41,214 nucleotides of DNA from Treponema sp. (GTDB lineage Bacteria > Spirochaetota > Spirochaetia > Treponematales > Breznakiellaceae). The translations under genes and the position numbers were made by a program. This document shows positions 34,728 through 41,214 of the stretch, piece after piece (position 1 is the first letter of the stretch; the number at the start of each line of letters is the position of its first letter). A model generated the notes under the pieces. That model did no database searches and was not told the origin of the DNA. It worked only from the letters and a program-made list of their open reading frames with translations. Location: contig WQXG01000026.1 in NCBI GenBank assembly GCA_009784975.1, positions 1-41,214 of the forward strand, read 5' to 3'.

Positions 34728-35310
34728 AAAACTAGTCCGCATTATTATTTTACTTATTACTGCCGCCCTGCACATTGTTGTTATATTTTTTATTGTATTT
34801 GAAACGCAGACATTTTTGCATGAAGCGTCCGAAAATGCCAGAGTAATGAAACTGGTTGACCTGGAAGAACTCCCCCCTCCGCCGCCTGCTGAGCCTGAAA
34901 TACCCAAAGTAGAAGAAATCGCTGAAGTTATGATAGAGACAGATGTCGCGCCGATACAGGAAGTTGTCGCGGCAGGCTCGATTGTATCTTCCAATGAAGC
35001 GGAAGAATTTCTGCCCGCTCATCTTGTTTCAACAACGCCGCAGCTTGATGAAGAAGCAATTATCGCTGATATGCTCTATCCGCCTATCGCGCTCCGTTCA
35101 GGAATAGAGGGCAGGGTAATCCTTGAATTATTTGTTGACCGCTCAGGGACAGTTCAAAGGGTAACCATTATCCGCGAAGTGCCGGAAGGCAGAGGTTTCG
35201 GCGAAGCCGCTTCGCGCGCGTTTATGGGCAGGAAAGGGTTTCCGGCAACAGCGAACGGCGTCCCCGTTTCATGCCGTTACAGATACCCTGTATCTTTTAC
35301 TATTAAATAA
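34720..35310 (+). CDS. tonB: TonB energy-transducing protein
   Basis: The 196-residue protein has an N-terminal membrane anchor with an internal histidine (IIILLITAALHIVVIFFIVF), a short proline/glutamate-rich spacer (LPPPPPAEPEIPKVEEI) and a C-terminal TonB domain (YPPIALRSGIEGRVILELFV, FPATANGVPVSCRYRYPVSF). The spacer is short compared with E. coli TonB, suggesting a narrower periplasmic reach or extended helix use. It is the last gene of the operon; its TAA directly abuts the queA stop with no gap. Confidence 0.92.
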   Translation: MNEKLVRIIILLITAALHIVVIFFIVFETQTFLHEASENARVMKLVDLEELPPPPPAEPEIPKVEEIAEVMIETDVAPIQEVVAAGSIVSSNEAEEFLPAHLVSTTPQLDEEAIIADMLYPPIALRSGIEGRVILELFVDRSGTVQRVTIIREVPEGRGFGEAASRAFMGRKGFPATANGVPVSCRYRYPVSFTIK

Positions 35311-36369
35311 TTAATATATAAGCATAGCATCGCCGTAACTAAAAAATCTGTACTGCTCATGTATGGCTTTCGCGTAACTTTCAAGTATCAGTTCCCTGCC
35401 CGCAAACGCGGACACAAGCATTAAAAGAGTAGATTCCGGCGTATGAAAATTGGTAATTACCGCGTCTGTTACTTTAAAATCAAATCCCGGATAAATAAAT
35501 ATAGAAGTGCTTCCTTTATTCTTGCCGTCCCTGTATGCGCTTTCCAGAGTTCTTACGCTTGTTGTTCCCACAGCGATAATTTTCCTGCCCTCTGCTTTTG
35601 CTTCTTTAATCTTTTTTTCCGCCTGCTCTTCTATAAAATACTGCTCTTCGTGCATAACATGATCTTTTATACTTTCGCTTCGTACAGGCAAAAAAGTCCC
35701 CAAACCTACATGAAGCGTAATAAATACACATTCAATTCCGTTTTCATTAAGCCTTTTAATAATTTCCTGCGTAAAATGAAGTCCTGCCGTTGGAGCGGCA
35801 GATGATCCTGTTTCATTCGCGTAAATTGTCTGATACCTTTGCGTATCAATTGGAATGTTGTTCCGTCTTATATACGGCGGCAATGGCATATCTCCGTATT
35901 TTTCAAGCCAGCTGTCATTTACGGGATTTTCAAATTTTAAAATCAAATATTCATCTTCAAAACTGTAAACAGCCGCTTTCGCGATCTGCGTCTGTGTTTT
36001 ATCATAGAATAAAAAAACGCTACCCTCTTTTTTTCGTTTTGCGCGTTTTGTCATTGTTTTCCATAAAAATCCTTCGCTGTCTTTTTTTTCTATCAAAAGA
36101 AAATCTGTATCCATGTTTGTTTTTTCGTCTTTCCCCGCGATACGCGCTTTTCTTACCTTTGTATTGTTAAAAACAAGCAATGGCTTTTTTCCGCCGGGGC
36201 TTAAAAAACAATCTTCGCAAAGGATATCCGGTAAATCGCCAATTGTTTTATGAGAAAGATTTTTTGTTTTTCTGTCGAGTGTCATAAGTCGGCTTTGCCC
36301 TCTTTGTTCACAGGGAAATTGCGCAATTAGATTCATGGGAAGTTCAAAGAAAAAATCACTTGTTTTCAA
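35311..36369 (-). CDS. queA: S-adenosylmethionine:tRNA ribosyltransferase-isomerase QueA
   Basis: The 352-residue protein starts at TTG 36369, giving the conserved MKTSDFFFELPMNLIAQFP. It has VFNNTKVRKARI, PLPPYI, NETGSSAAPTAGLHFT, LHVGLGTFLPV and ITNFHTPESTLLMLV. It makes epoxyqueuosine from preQ1 in tRNA. It follows ruvB on the minus strand after 12 bases (or about 20 from the alternative), typical of the queA-ruv cluster. Confidence 0.95.
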   Translation of the reverse strand: MKTSDFFFELPMNLIAQFPCEQRGQSRLMTLDRKTKNLSHKTIGDLPDILCEDCFLSPGGKKPLLVFNNTKVRKARIAGKDEKTNMDTDFLLIEKKDSEGFLWKTMTKRAKRKKEGSVFLFYDKTQTQIAKAAVYSFEDEYLILKFENPVNDSWLEKYGDMPLPPYIRRNNIPIDTQRYQTIYANETGSSAAPTAGLHFTQEIIKRLNENGIECVFITLHVGLGTFLPVRSESIKDHVMHEEQYFIEEQAEKKIKEAKAEGRKIIAVGTTSVRTLESAYRDGKNKGSTSIFIYPGFDFKVTDAVITNFHTPESTLLMLVSAFAGRELILESYAKAIHEQYRFFSYGDAMLIY

Positions 36370-36381
36370 TTATTTGCTCCG

Positions 36382-37389
36382 TTAAAACAATTGTCCTTCC
36401 AAAGGCTCAATTCCAAGATGTCCGTATGTAAGGCTTGTCACTACCCTTCCCCTTGGAGTACGCTGCAGAAGCCCTGCCTGAATTAAATATGGCTCGTAAT
36501 AGTCTTCCAGCGTTTCTACAGATTCGCCTATCGTAATCGCAAGATTATCAGCGCCTACAGGACCGCCCTTATAGCGCTCAATTATTATTTTTAAAATTTC
36601 CCTGTCCTGTTTTTCAAGCCCCAGTTCGTCTATCTCCAGCCGTGCCAGCCCTGTGCGAACTACCTGCACTGAAATGGAATCCTCACCTGAAAACTGCGCA
36701 AAATCCCTCATCCTCTTTAAAAGTTGATTTACAACTCTTGGAGTTCCCCTGGAAGATTTTGCCAAAAGGCTTGCAGCCTCTTCATCTATTTTTATATTTA
36801 AAAGCCCCGCGGAGCGATGTACTATTTTTTTTAGATCTTCCTGTTCATAAAAAGAAAACCTGCACGTTATTCCAAAACGGCTGATCAATGGGCTTGATAC
36901 TACTCCTGCTTTTGTTGTAGCTCCAACCAAAGTAAAAGGTTTTATGGCAATCCTAATGGTTCTTGCCATCGGTCCCTGCCCTACTACCCAGTCAATTCCA
37001 TAATCTTCCATTGCTATATAAAGCAGCTCTTCTATCGCGGGTTTTAAGCTGTGGATTTCATCTATAAAAAACACATCGCCTTTTTTAAGGTTTGTTAAAA
37101 ATCCAACAAGGTCTTTTGGTTTATCCAAAGCGGGAGCTGTTGTCTGAACAAAACCGCCCTGCATTTCATTTGCGACTATCTGCGCCATTGTTGTTTTGCC
37201 AAGCCCCGCAGGTCCTATTAAAAAAAGATGATCAAGGCTGTCTCCCCTTTGTTTTGCGGCGGTTATAAAAACATTAAGATTATCCTTCATTGCCTGCTGT
37301 CCCAAAAATTCATTTAAAGCGCGGGGACGCAGAGCTATATCCTGAGCATCTTCTTTTATTAAATCGGGACGGACAAGGCTTTTTTCCAT
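36382..37389 (-). CDS. ruvB: Holliday junction branch-migration ATPase RuvB
   Basis: The protein of about 335 residues has Walker A GPAGLGKTT, Walker B FFIDEIHSL, sensor GATTKAGVVSSPLISRFG and the C-terminal winged-helix PRGRVVT. I chose ATG 37389, one base after the ruvA stop; GTG 37398 overlapping ruvA is possible. RuvB hexamers drive branch migration with RuvA. It is directly followed by queA. Confidence 0.95.
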   Translation of the reverse strand: MEKSLVRPDLIKEDAQDIALRPRALNEFLGQQAMKDNLNVFITAAKQRGDSLDHLFLIGPAGLGKTTMAQIVANEMQGGFVQTTAPALDKPKDLVGFLTNLKKGDVFFIDEIHSLKPAIEELLYIAMEDYGIDWVVGQGPMARTIRIAIKPFTLVGATTKAGVVSSPLISRFGITCRFSFYEQEDLKKIVHRSAGLLNIKIDEEAASLLAKSSRGTPRVVNQLLKRMRDFAQFSGEDSISVQVVRTGLARLEIDELGLEKQDREILKIIIERYKGGPVGADNLAITIGESVETLEDYYEPYLIQAGLLQRTPRGRVVTSLTYGHLGIEPLEGQLF

Positions 37390-37390
37390 T

Positions 37391-37999
37391 TTACGCACCG
37401 CTTAAATAAATAATGGCTTCTTTAAAAACAAGTTTTTCTTTTTCCAAAGAAGATGAGGCAGACTGCCATAAATCACTTCCTTCCAGCGCTGAATGCGCTT
37501 TTTCAAGAGCCACAAGCGCCAAACGTCTTTCATATCCCATGTCTACAAGAGCATCTGCCAAATCATTGTAAGGAGATGATAAATTATTTTTATTTTGAGC
37601 CGCTACAAGTTTACCTTTTAGGGAAAGCACCATCTTCTGCGCCGTCTTTTTCCCAAGACCGGGCACAGCCTCAAGTCTTGCGATATCAGCGTTTTCAAGA
37701 GCCTGTTCAAGATCTGTCTGGCTGATACCGCCCATTATTCTTACGGCTGCCTTTGGACCTATTCCTTCTACTTTTAACAGTTCCAAAAAAGTACAGCGTC
37801 TTGTATCATTTAAAAAACCAAAAAGTTTCATTTGATCTTCACGATGATACAGCCAGGTAAAAATCCTGCATTCACTGTTTAAGGGCATTTCCTGTACATC
37901 ATTTGCGGGCATGGCTATTTCCCACTCTATATCGCCTGTTAATATAAAAACCGCGTCTACGTTTTTCGCACTGACTATTCCGCGGATACTGTTAAACAT
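37391..37999 (-). CDS. ruvA: Holliday junction branch-migration protein RuvA
   Basis: The 202-residue protein has an N-terminal OB-fold, helix-hairpin-helix text (LLKVEGIGPKAAVRIMGGIS, LEAVPGLGKKTAQKMVLSLK) and a C-terminal domain (DLADALVDMGYERRLALVAL). It binds four-way junctions and loads RuvB. It sits between ruvC and ruvB in the complete ruvCAB cluster. Confidence 0.94.
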   Translation of the reverse strand: MFNSIRGIVSAKNVDAVFILTGDIEWEIAMPANDVQEMPLNSECRIFTWLYHREDQMKLFGFLNDTRRCTFLELLKVEGIGPKAAVRIMGGISQTDLEQALENADIARLEAVPGLGKKTAQKMVLSLKGKLVAAQNKNNLSSPYNDLADALVDMGYERRLALVALEKAHSALEGSDLWQSASSSLEKEKLVFKEAIIYLSGA

Positions 38000-38032
38000 G
38001 TTAATAATCCTATCATTTTTTTGTTAATTTAT

Positions 38033-38521
38033 CTATACAATTGCTTTGCTATTAATCGCGCAAATAGCCGCGGCAAGCGCATCTGCGCCATGATCCGGCT
38101 TGGGCGGTTTTTCCATCCCTAAAATTATACGCACCATTTCCTGCACCTGTTTTTTATCCGCGCGGGCGCTTCCTGTTACCCCCATCTTTATTGCGTTAGG
38201 TGTAAACTCGCGCAGGAATATCCCCTTTTCCGCAATTGCCGCGCAAATTACGCCTCTGGCTTCCGCTACAGGAATAGCGCTTGTTACGTTTTTTCCAAAA
38301 TAAAGATTTTCTATTGCAGCCTCGCCGGGCTCAAACTTTTCCAAAAGCGATCTTATGCTCTGCAAAATAAAAAAAAGGCGATCAGCCCTTTGGCTGTCCG
38401 CCCTTGTTACAATTACTCCATGATCGACATATTGGATATTACCATTGTTTTCGATCAGCACTCCCCAGCCAGTACTTGCAAGTCCAGGGTCTATACCCAG
38501 TATAGTCCTTTGGGCACCCAC
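38033..38521 (-). CDS. ruvC: Crossover-junction endodeoxyribonuclease RuvC
   Basis: The protein of about 162 residues has ILGIDPGLASTGWGV with the first catalytic Asp, AAIENLYFGKNVTSA, and PDHGADALAAAIC with the last acidic residues. It cuts Holliday junctions. The start is uncertain: GTG 38521 is two bases after the yebC stop; TTG 38536 would overlap yebC. Neither has a clear ribosome site. Length is near the family norm either way. Confidence 0.94.
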   Translation of the reverse strand: MGAQRTILGIDPGLASTGWGVLIENNGNIQYVDHGVIVTRADSQRADRLFFILQSIRSLLEKFEPGEAAIENLYFGKNVTSAIPVAEARGVICAAIAEKGIFLREFTPNAIKMGVTGSARADKKQVQEMVRIILGMEKPPKPDHGADALAAAICAINSKAIV

Positions 38522-38522
38522 C

Positions 38523-39263
38523 CTAGACTGCTTCAAAACCTTCGGGTATCGCTATATTGGAATAAACGTTTTGTACATCATCGTTTTCTTCGAGCTTGTC
38601 TATTAACCTTAATGCTTTTGCTGTCCCGTCATTATCCAGCGTTACTTCCGCTTCTGCAACCATGCTAATCTGAGCGCTTAAGGTTTCAAATTCTTTGGAC
38701 TGCAATGCGTTTAATACGCTTTCAAAATCTTCCGGCGCCGTTGTTACTTCGATAATGCCTTCCTGTGAAGATACATCCTCCGCGCCGCCTTCCAACGCTA
38801 CTTCCATGACAGCATCTTCTGTGTATTTATCGCCGTCCATCGTTATAACACCCTGACGTTTAAAAAGCCTGGAAACAGACCCCGATGTTGCAAGCTGTCC
38901 GCCGGCACGGGTAAGTATATTGCGGATATCCGCCGCTACCCTATTTTTATTATCCGTAAGAACTTCGATAAAAATCGCTACCCCTCCGGGCGCATAGGCT
39001 TCGTATACGAGTTCTTCGTAATTTATACCTTCGAGCTCCCCTGTGCCTTTTTTAACCGCCCTATCGATATTATCTTTGGGCATATTTGCCGCTCTTGCCT
39101 TAAGAATTGCTGTCCTAAGACGAGGATTACCATCAAGACTTCCACCGCCCATTCTCGCGGCAATGGAAATTTCTTTAATCAATTTTGTAAACATTTTGCC
39201 GCGTTTCGCGTCTGCGGCACCTTTAGCGTGTTTAATCGTCGCCCATTTACTGTGGCCCGACAT
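38523..39263 (-). CDS. yebC: YebC/PmpR-family protein (TACO1-like)
   Basis: The 246-residue protein begins with the hallmark MSGHSKWATIKHAKGAADAK and has ARMGGGSLDGNPRLRTAILK, YEELVYEAYAPGGVAIFIEV and a normal C-terminus. The family has been described as transcriptional regulators and, more recently, as factors helping ribosomes through difficult sequences such as proline runs. It heads the yebC-ruvC-ruvA-ruvB-queA set. GGAG (AAGGAGTT) precedes its ATG. Confidence 0.95.
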   Translation of the reverse strand: MSGHSKWATIKHAKGAADAKRGKMFTKLIKEISIAARMGGGSLDGNPRLRTAILKARAANMPKDNIDRAVKKGTGELEGINYEELVYEAYAPGGVAIFIEVLTDNKNRVAADIRNILTRAGGQLATSGSVSRLFKRQGVITMDGDKYTEDAVMEVALEGGAEDVSSQEGIIEVTTAPEDFESVLNALQSKEFETLSAQISMVAEAEVTLDNDGTAKALRLIDKLEENDDVQNVYSNIAIPEGFEAV

Positions 39264-39294
39264 AATAACTCCTTAATTCTAAAATGAGGAATGT

Positions 39295-39317
39295 AAAAAA
39301 AAAGTCCTAAAGGAACT
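39295..39317 (-). terminator. Rho-independent terminator after the zinc-ribbon gene
   Basis: On the minus strand AGT(T)CCT/AGGACT forms a 6-bp stem with one bulge, followed by a run of nine T. It separates the small gene at 39324 from yebC, so yebC should have its own promoter or depend on readthrough. Confidence 0.6.
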
Positions 39318-39323
39318 TATCTG

Positions 39324-39545
39324 TTACCTGCCCCTGGAAACCGATTTTGAAAGACTGTCCCCAACCAGTTTACCATACCAATCATAAGAAAAAGGCTCTT
39401 TACCCCTGACAGTGGTTTTCATTTGGTTTTCCAGGTTATCCTTACAGGCTTCACATACACTGTACTGTGCATAATAAAACAATGTACGGTTAGTGAACGG
39501 ATCTTCTACTTTTTTTCTACAAACATCGCAAGTAATGGTTTGCAT
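39324..39545 (-). CDS. Small zinc-ribbon protein
   Basis: The 73-residue protein has two CxxC knuckles: Cys5/Cys8 (TCDVCRKK) and Cys31/Cys34 (SVCEACKD), with DPFTNRTLFYYAQYS between. A perfect AGGAGG site and a TCGACA-17-TATACT promoter precede it, and a terminator follows, so it is a single-gene transcript. Metal binding is predicted; possible nucleic-acid binding is inference. It resembles small treponemal zinc-ribbon proteins. Confidence 0.85.
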   Translation of the reverse strand: MQTITCDVCRKKVEDPFTNRTLFYYAQYSVCEACKDNLENQMKTTVRGKEPFSYDWYGKLVGDSLSKSVSRGR

Positions 39546-39575
39546 TTAGGACCTCCTAAGTCTAATATTAAAGTA

Positions 39576-39604
39576 AGTATACAAAATAAAAGTATTTATG
39601 TCGA
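39576..39604 (-). promoter_or_regulatory. Promoter of the zinc-ribbon gene
   Basis: On the minus strand TCGACA (39604-39599), 17 nt and TATACT (39581-39576) give a start near 39569, about 24 bases before ATG 39545 and upstream of AGGAGG. It lies in the 66-bp gap shared with the divergent neuB-like gene. Confidence 0.65.
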
Positions 39605-39611
39605 GTACCAA

Positions 39612-40937
39612 ATGATAGAAATTGAAAATATTTACAGTCCCCAAAACCCGCTTATTATTGCCGAATTGGGTACTTCCCACAATTGCGACATCGTTAAATG
39701 CAAAGAAATGATTGACGCAGCCGCAAAAGCCGGCGCAAATTGCGTTAAATTCCAGATTGTCTATGCCGATGAAATCCTGCACCCCAAAACAGGGGTAGTT
39801 TCCCTGCCCGGCGGGAATATCAGGCTCTACGACAGGTTTAAATCACTGGAAGCTCCGCCGGATTTTTACGCGGAAATCAAAGAATACACGGAATCTCTGG
39901 GACTTTTGTTCCTTTGTACCCCATTTGGTCTTAAAAGCGCTGCAGTTTTAAAGAATTTACAGCCTAAACTGGTAAAAATAGCCTCCCCTGAACTGAATTT
40001 CACCGGTTTACTGGAAGAAATTGCAAGTTGGGGTGTGCCAATTCTTCTTTCTACAGGGGTTTCCACCCTTGGAGATATAGAGAAAGCTCTGAGGACTTTG
40101 CAGGGATTTGGCAAGGACTCTCGCGGAGACGCTGAGGCGCAGAGGACGCGGAGGGAAGAAGGGGAAAAGGAAGAGTTTGCTAAGAGCTCTCGCAGAGACG
40201 CGGGAAGTTCCCTCTCTTCCTCTTCCTCTTCCTCTTCTTCCTCTTCTTCTTCCTCTTCTTCTTCTTCCTCTTCTTCTTCTTCCTCTTCTTCCTCCTCTTC
40301 TTCCTCCGCGTCCTCCGCGCCTCTGCGCCTCCGCGAGATCTCTTGCCCAACTCTCTTACATTGTGTCACTGCCTATCCGGCGCCGGAGGTTGATTATAAT
40401 TTGAGGGTGTTGGCTAATTTGTCGGCTATTTTTGGGGTTTCTGTTGGGGTAAGTGATCATAGCGGCGATCCCGAGCTTGTTCCCGCTTTGGCTGTTTGTA
40501 TGGGAGCGTCTGTCGTGGAAAAACATTTTTGTCTTTCCAAAACTGACCCTGGTCTTGATGACCCTATTGCTTTGCCGCCAGATGATTTTGCAAAGATGGT
40601 AAGAGCTGTGCAGATTGCCGCAAGAAATGGTCCGCAAGAGACTATCGCTCACTACAGTAAATTAAGGGGTGCCGCTTTAATCGAACAGATTTTAGGGAAC
40701 GGCGTAAAAGTTCTTGCTTCTTCCGAGATTGCCAATTATGGTTTAACCAACCGCTCCATCCATGCGCTGCGTGATATTAAAGCAGGCGAGGTTTTAAAAC
40801 GCGGCGATTATGCGGTTCTTAGAACAGAAAAAATTCTGCGTCCCGGACTTGAACCTTGCTGGGAAAAAGTTATCGAAGGCAGAGTTGCCAGAAACTTTAT
40901 TCCCGCAGGTGAAGGGATACGGTTTGAGGATGTTTGA
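39612..40937 (+). CDS. neuB: Sialic-acid synthase (NeuB/PseI/LegI) family protein with an in-frame repeat insertion
   Basis: The 441-residue protein has an N-terminal NeuB TIM barrel (IAELGTSHNCDIVKCKEMID, GANCVKFQIVYADEI, LFLCTPFGLKSA, KIASPELNF, VPILLSTGVSTLGD, LLHCVTAYPAPEVDYNLRVL, GVSDHSGDPELVPALAVCMG) and a C-terminal SAF domain (about 360-441). The family condenses phosphoenolpyruvate with an amino sugar. The exact sugar is not readable; flagellin or surface glycosylation is a likely use. Residues about 165-246, including 31 serines at 202-232, are encoded by a dispersed repeat and separate the helix ALRTL from the strand LLHC. Without them the protein is about 359 residues, the family's usual size. 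The frame is intact. I chose ATG 39612; a longer frame upstream is not family-like. Confidence 0.9.
   Translation: MIEIENIYSPQNPLIIAELGTSHNCDIVKCKEMIDAAAKAGANCVKFQIVYADEILHPKTGVVSLPGGNIRLYDRFKSLEAPPDFYAEIKEYTESLGLLFLCTPFGLKSAAVLKNLQPKLVKIASPELNFTGLLEEIASWGVPILLSTGVSTLGDIEKALRTLQGFGKDSRGDAEAQRTRREEGEKEEFAKSSRRDAGSSLSSSSSSSSSSSSSSSSSSSSSSSSSSSSSSSASSAPLRLREISCPTLLHCVTAYPAPEVDYNLRVLANLSAIFGVSVGVSDHSGDPELVPALAVCMGASVVEKHFCLSKTDPGLDDPIALPPDDFAKMVRAVQIAARNGPQETIAHYSKLRGAALIEQILGNGVKVLASSEIANYGLTNRSIHALRDIKAGEVLKRGDYAVLRTEKILRPGLEPCWEKVIEGRVARNFIPAGEGIRFEDV
40105..40350. repeat. Palindromic repeat inserted in the neuB-like gene
   Basis: The left end reads ATTTGGCAAGGACTCTCGCG and then GAGGCGCAGAGGACGCGGAG. 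The right end is the reverse complement of the same text (TCCTCCGCGTCCTCCGCGCC to CGCGAGATCTCTTGCCCAAC). A second left-type unit (GCTAAGAGCTCTCGCAGAGA) starts near 40180. A pure pyrimidine tract of TCT and TCC codons covers 40209-40307. The length (about 246 bp, 82 codons) keeps the frame. Confidence 0.92.
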
Positions 40938-40969
40938 GACTTTGCCGCTGACTTGTATCAAATTATGAC

Positions 40970-41182
40970 AAGTTTGCGGAGACGCTGGGGAAGAGTTTTT
41001 TACCACGAACCATACTAACGGACACGAACGGGGGAAGATTAGCCAAGACTCACACAAACCGCAAACCGAAGGTTTGAAGAAGGGCACAAAGGCACAGAGG
41101 GAAGAAGGGGGAAGATTTGCCAAGACTCACGCGGAGACGCGGGGGCGCAGAGGACGCGGAGGGAAGAAGGGGGGAAGAGGGG
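40970..41182 (+). repeat. Composite array of repeat modules after the neuB-like gene
   Basis: Modules in order: a short A piece (GCGGAGACGCTGGGGAAGAG); the CACGAAC module (41001-41037); a C module with the hairpin CAAACCGAAGGTTTG and GGGCACAAAGGCACAGAGGG (to about 41108); and an A module (GATTTGCCAAGACTCACGCG, then GGCGCAGAGGACGCGGAGGG). Shorter copies elsewhere match single modules, so the family is modular. A hairpin, ACTTGT/ACAAGT (40951-40973), lies just before it. No gene is seen here. Confidence 0.85.
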
Positions 41183-41214
41183 TTGGGAATTTAATGGACC
41201 CTTTAAATTCCCAA
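41183..41214. repeat. Perfect 12-bp inverted repeat at the window edge
   Basis: TTGGGAATTTAA (41183-41194) and TTAAATTCCCAA (41203-41214) are perfectly complementary around an 8-base loop, TGGACCCT. The second arm coincides with the last base of the window, so its outer context is unknown. Confidence 0.8.

Noticed and set aside
40101-40350. Calling the neuB-like gene a pseudogene
   Set aside because: The insert keeps the frame, has no stop, and both flanks retain full family motifs through the SAF domain.
39866-40369. Minus-strand ORF with a long poly-glutamate run
   Set aside because: It is the antisense reading of the repeat and TCT/TCC tract inside the neuB-like gene, without a ribosome site or family resemblance.

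Overview
The window looks like a piece of chromosome from a Treponema-like spirochaete, probably a gut-associated one. This rests on protein resemblance, because no rRNA or tRNA gene is present. Pointers are the many short lipoproteins with relaxed lipoboxes, TPR and cyclic-nucleotide-domain proteins of treponemal type, a SpoIIE/STAS partner-switching pair, a ClpC with a UVR motif, and an AT-rich sequence with frequent GTG/TTG starts and weak Shine-Dalgarno sites. No CRISPR array, IS transposase, phage structural operon or rRNA gene was found.

Layout. 1-4330 is accessory: the tail of an unknown protein, a palindrome, a promoter-plus-terminator unit that looks like a small RNA, a lone PD-(D/E)XK nuclease-like domain related to CdiA-CT toxins, a flavin reductase-rubredoxin fusion, an outer-membrane protein, a DUF4143 ATPase and a large GC-rich inverted repeat. 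4328-16832 holds a SpoIIE phosphatase with its STAS partner, thymidylate kinase, an MrfA/YprA-type helicase, glgC, clpC with a DUF192 lipoprotein, and a regulator with two cNMP-binding domains. 16947-26993 holds rsmD, two TPR-type proteins, rlmN, a DUF445 protein, an omptin-like outer-membrane protease, several lipoproteins or membrane proteins, and trmB. 27051-35310 is one long operon: nadE, a dinG-like helicase, a TonB-dependent receptor, a lipoprotein, exbB, exbD, exbD and tonB. 35311-39263 is the recombination cluster queA-ruvB-ruvA-ruvC-yebC on the minus strand. 39324-41214 has a small zinc-ribbon protein and a sialic-acid-synthase family gene.

The most unusual content is a family of dispersed, modular, purine-strand-biased palindromic repeats. 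One module resembles GACTCTCGCGGAGGCGCAGA, a second is built on CACGAAC, and a third is the hairpin CAAACCGAAGGTTTG. They lie between genes at 2107-2126, 4281-4325, 17922-18220, 20721-20797, 25441-25678 and 40970-41182. Two copies (17922-18220 and 25441-25678) are full palindromes sharing a central core. The family also enters genes in frame. A roughly 246-bp copy sits inside the neuB-like gene and adds about 82 residues, including 31 consecutive serines. Another copy encodes part of the signal peptide of the DUF192 lipoprotein, and another supplies the last codons and stop of trmB. This resembles in principle the Rickettsia palindromic elements that insert into coding genes, but with different sequence. 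It is the best candidate here for an undescribed system.
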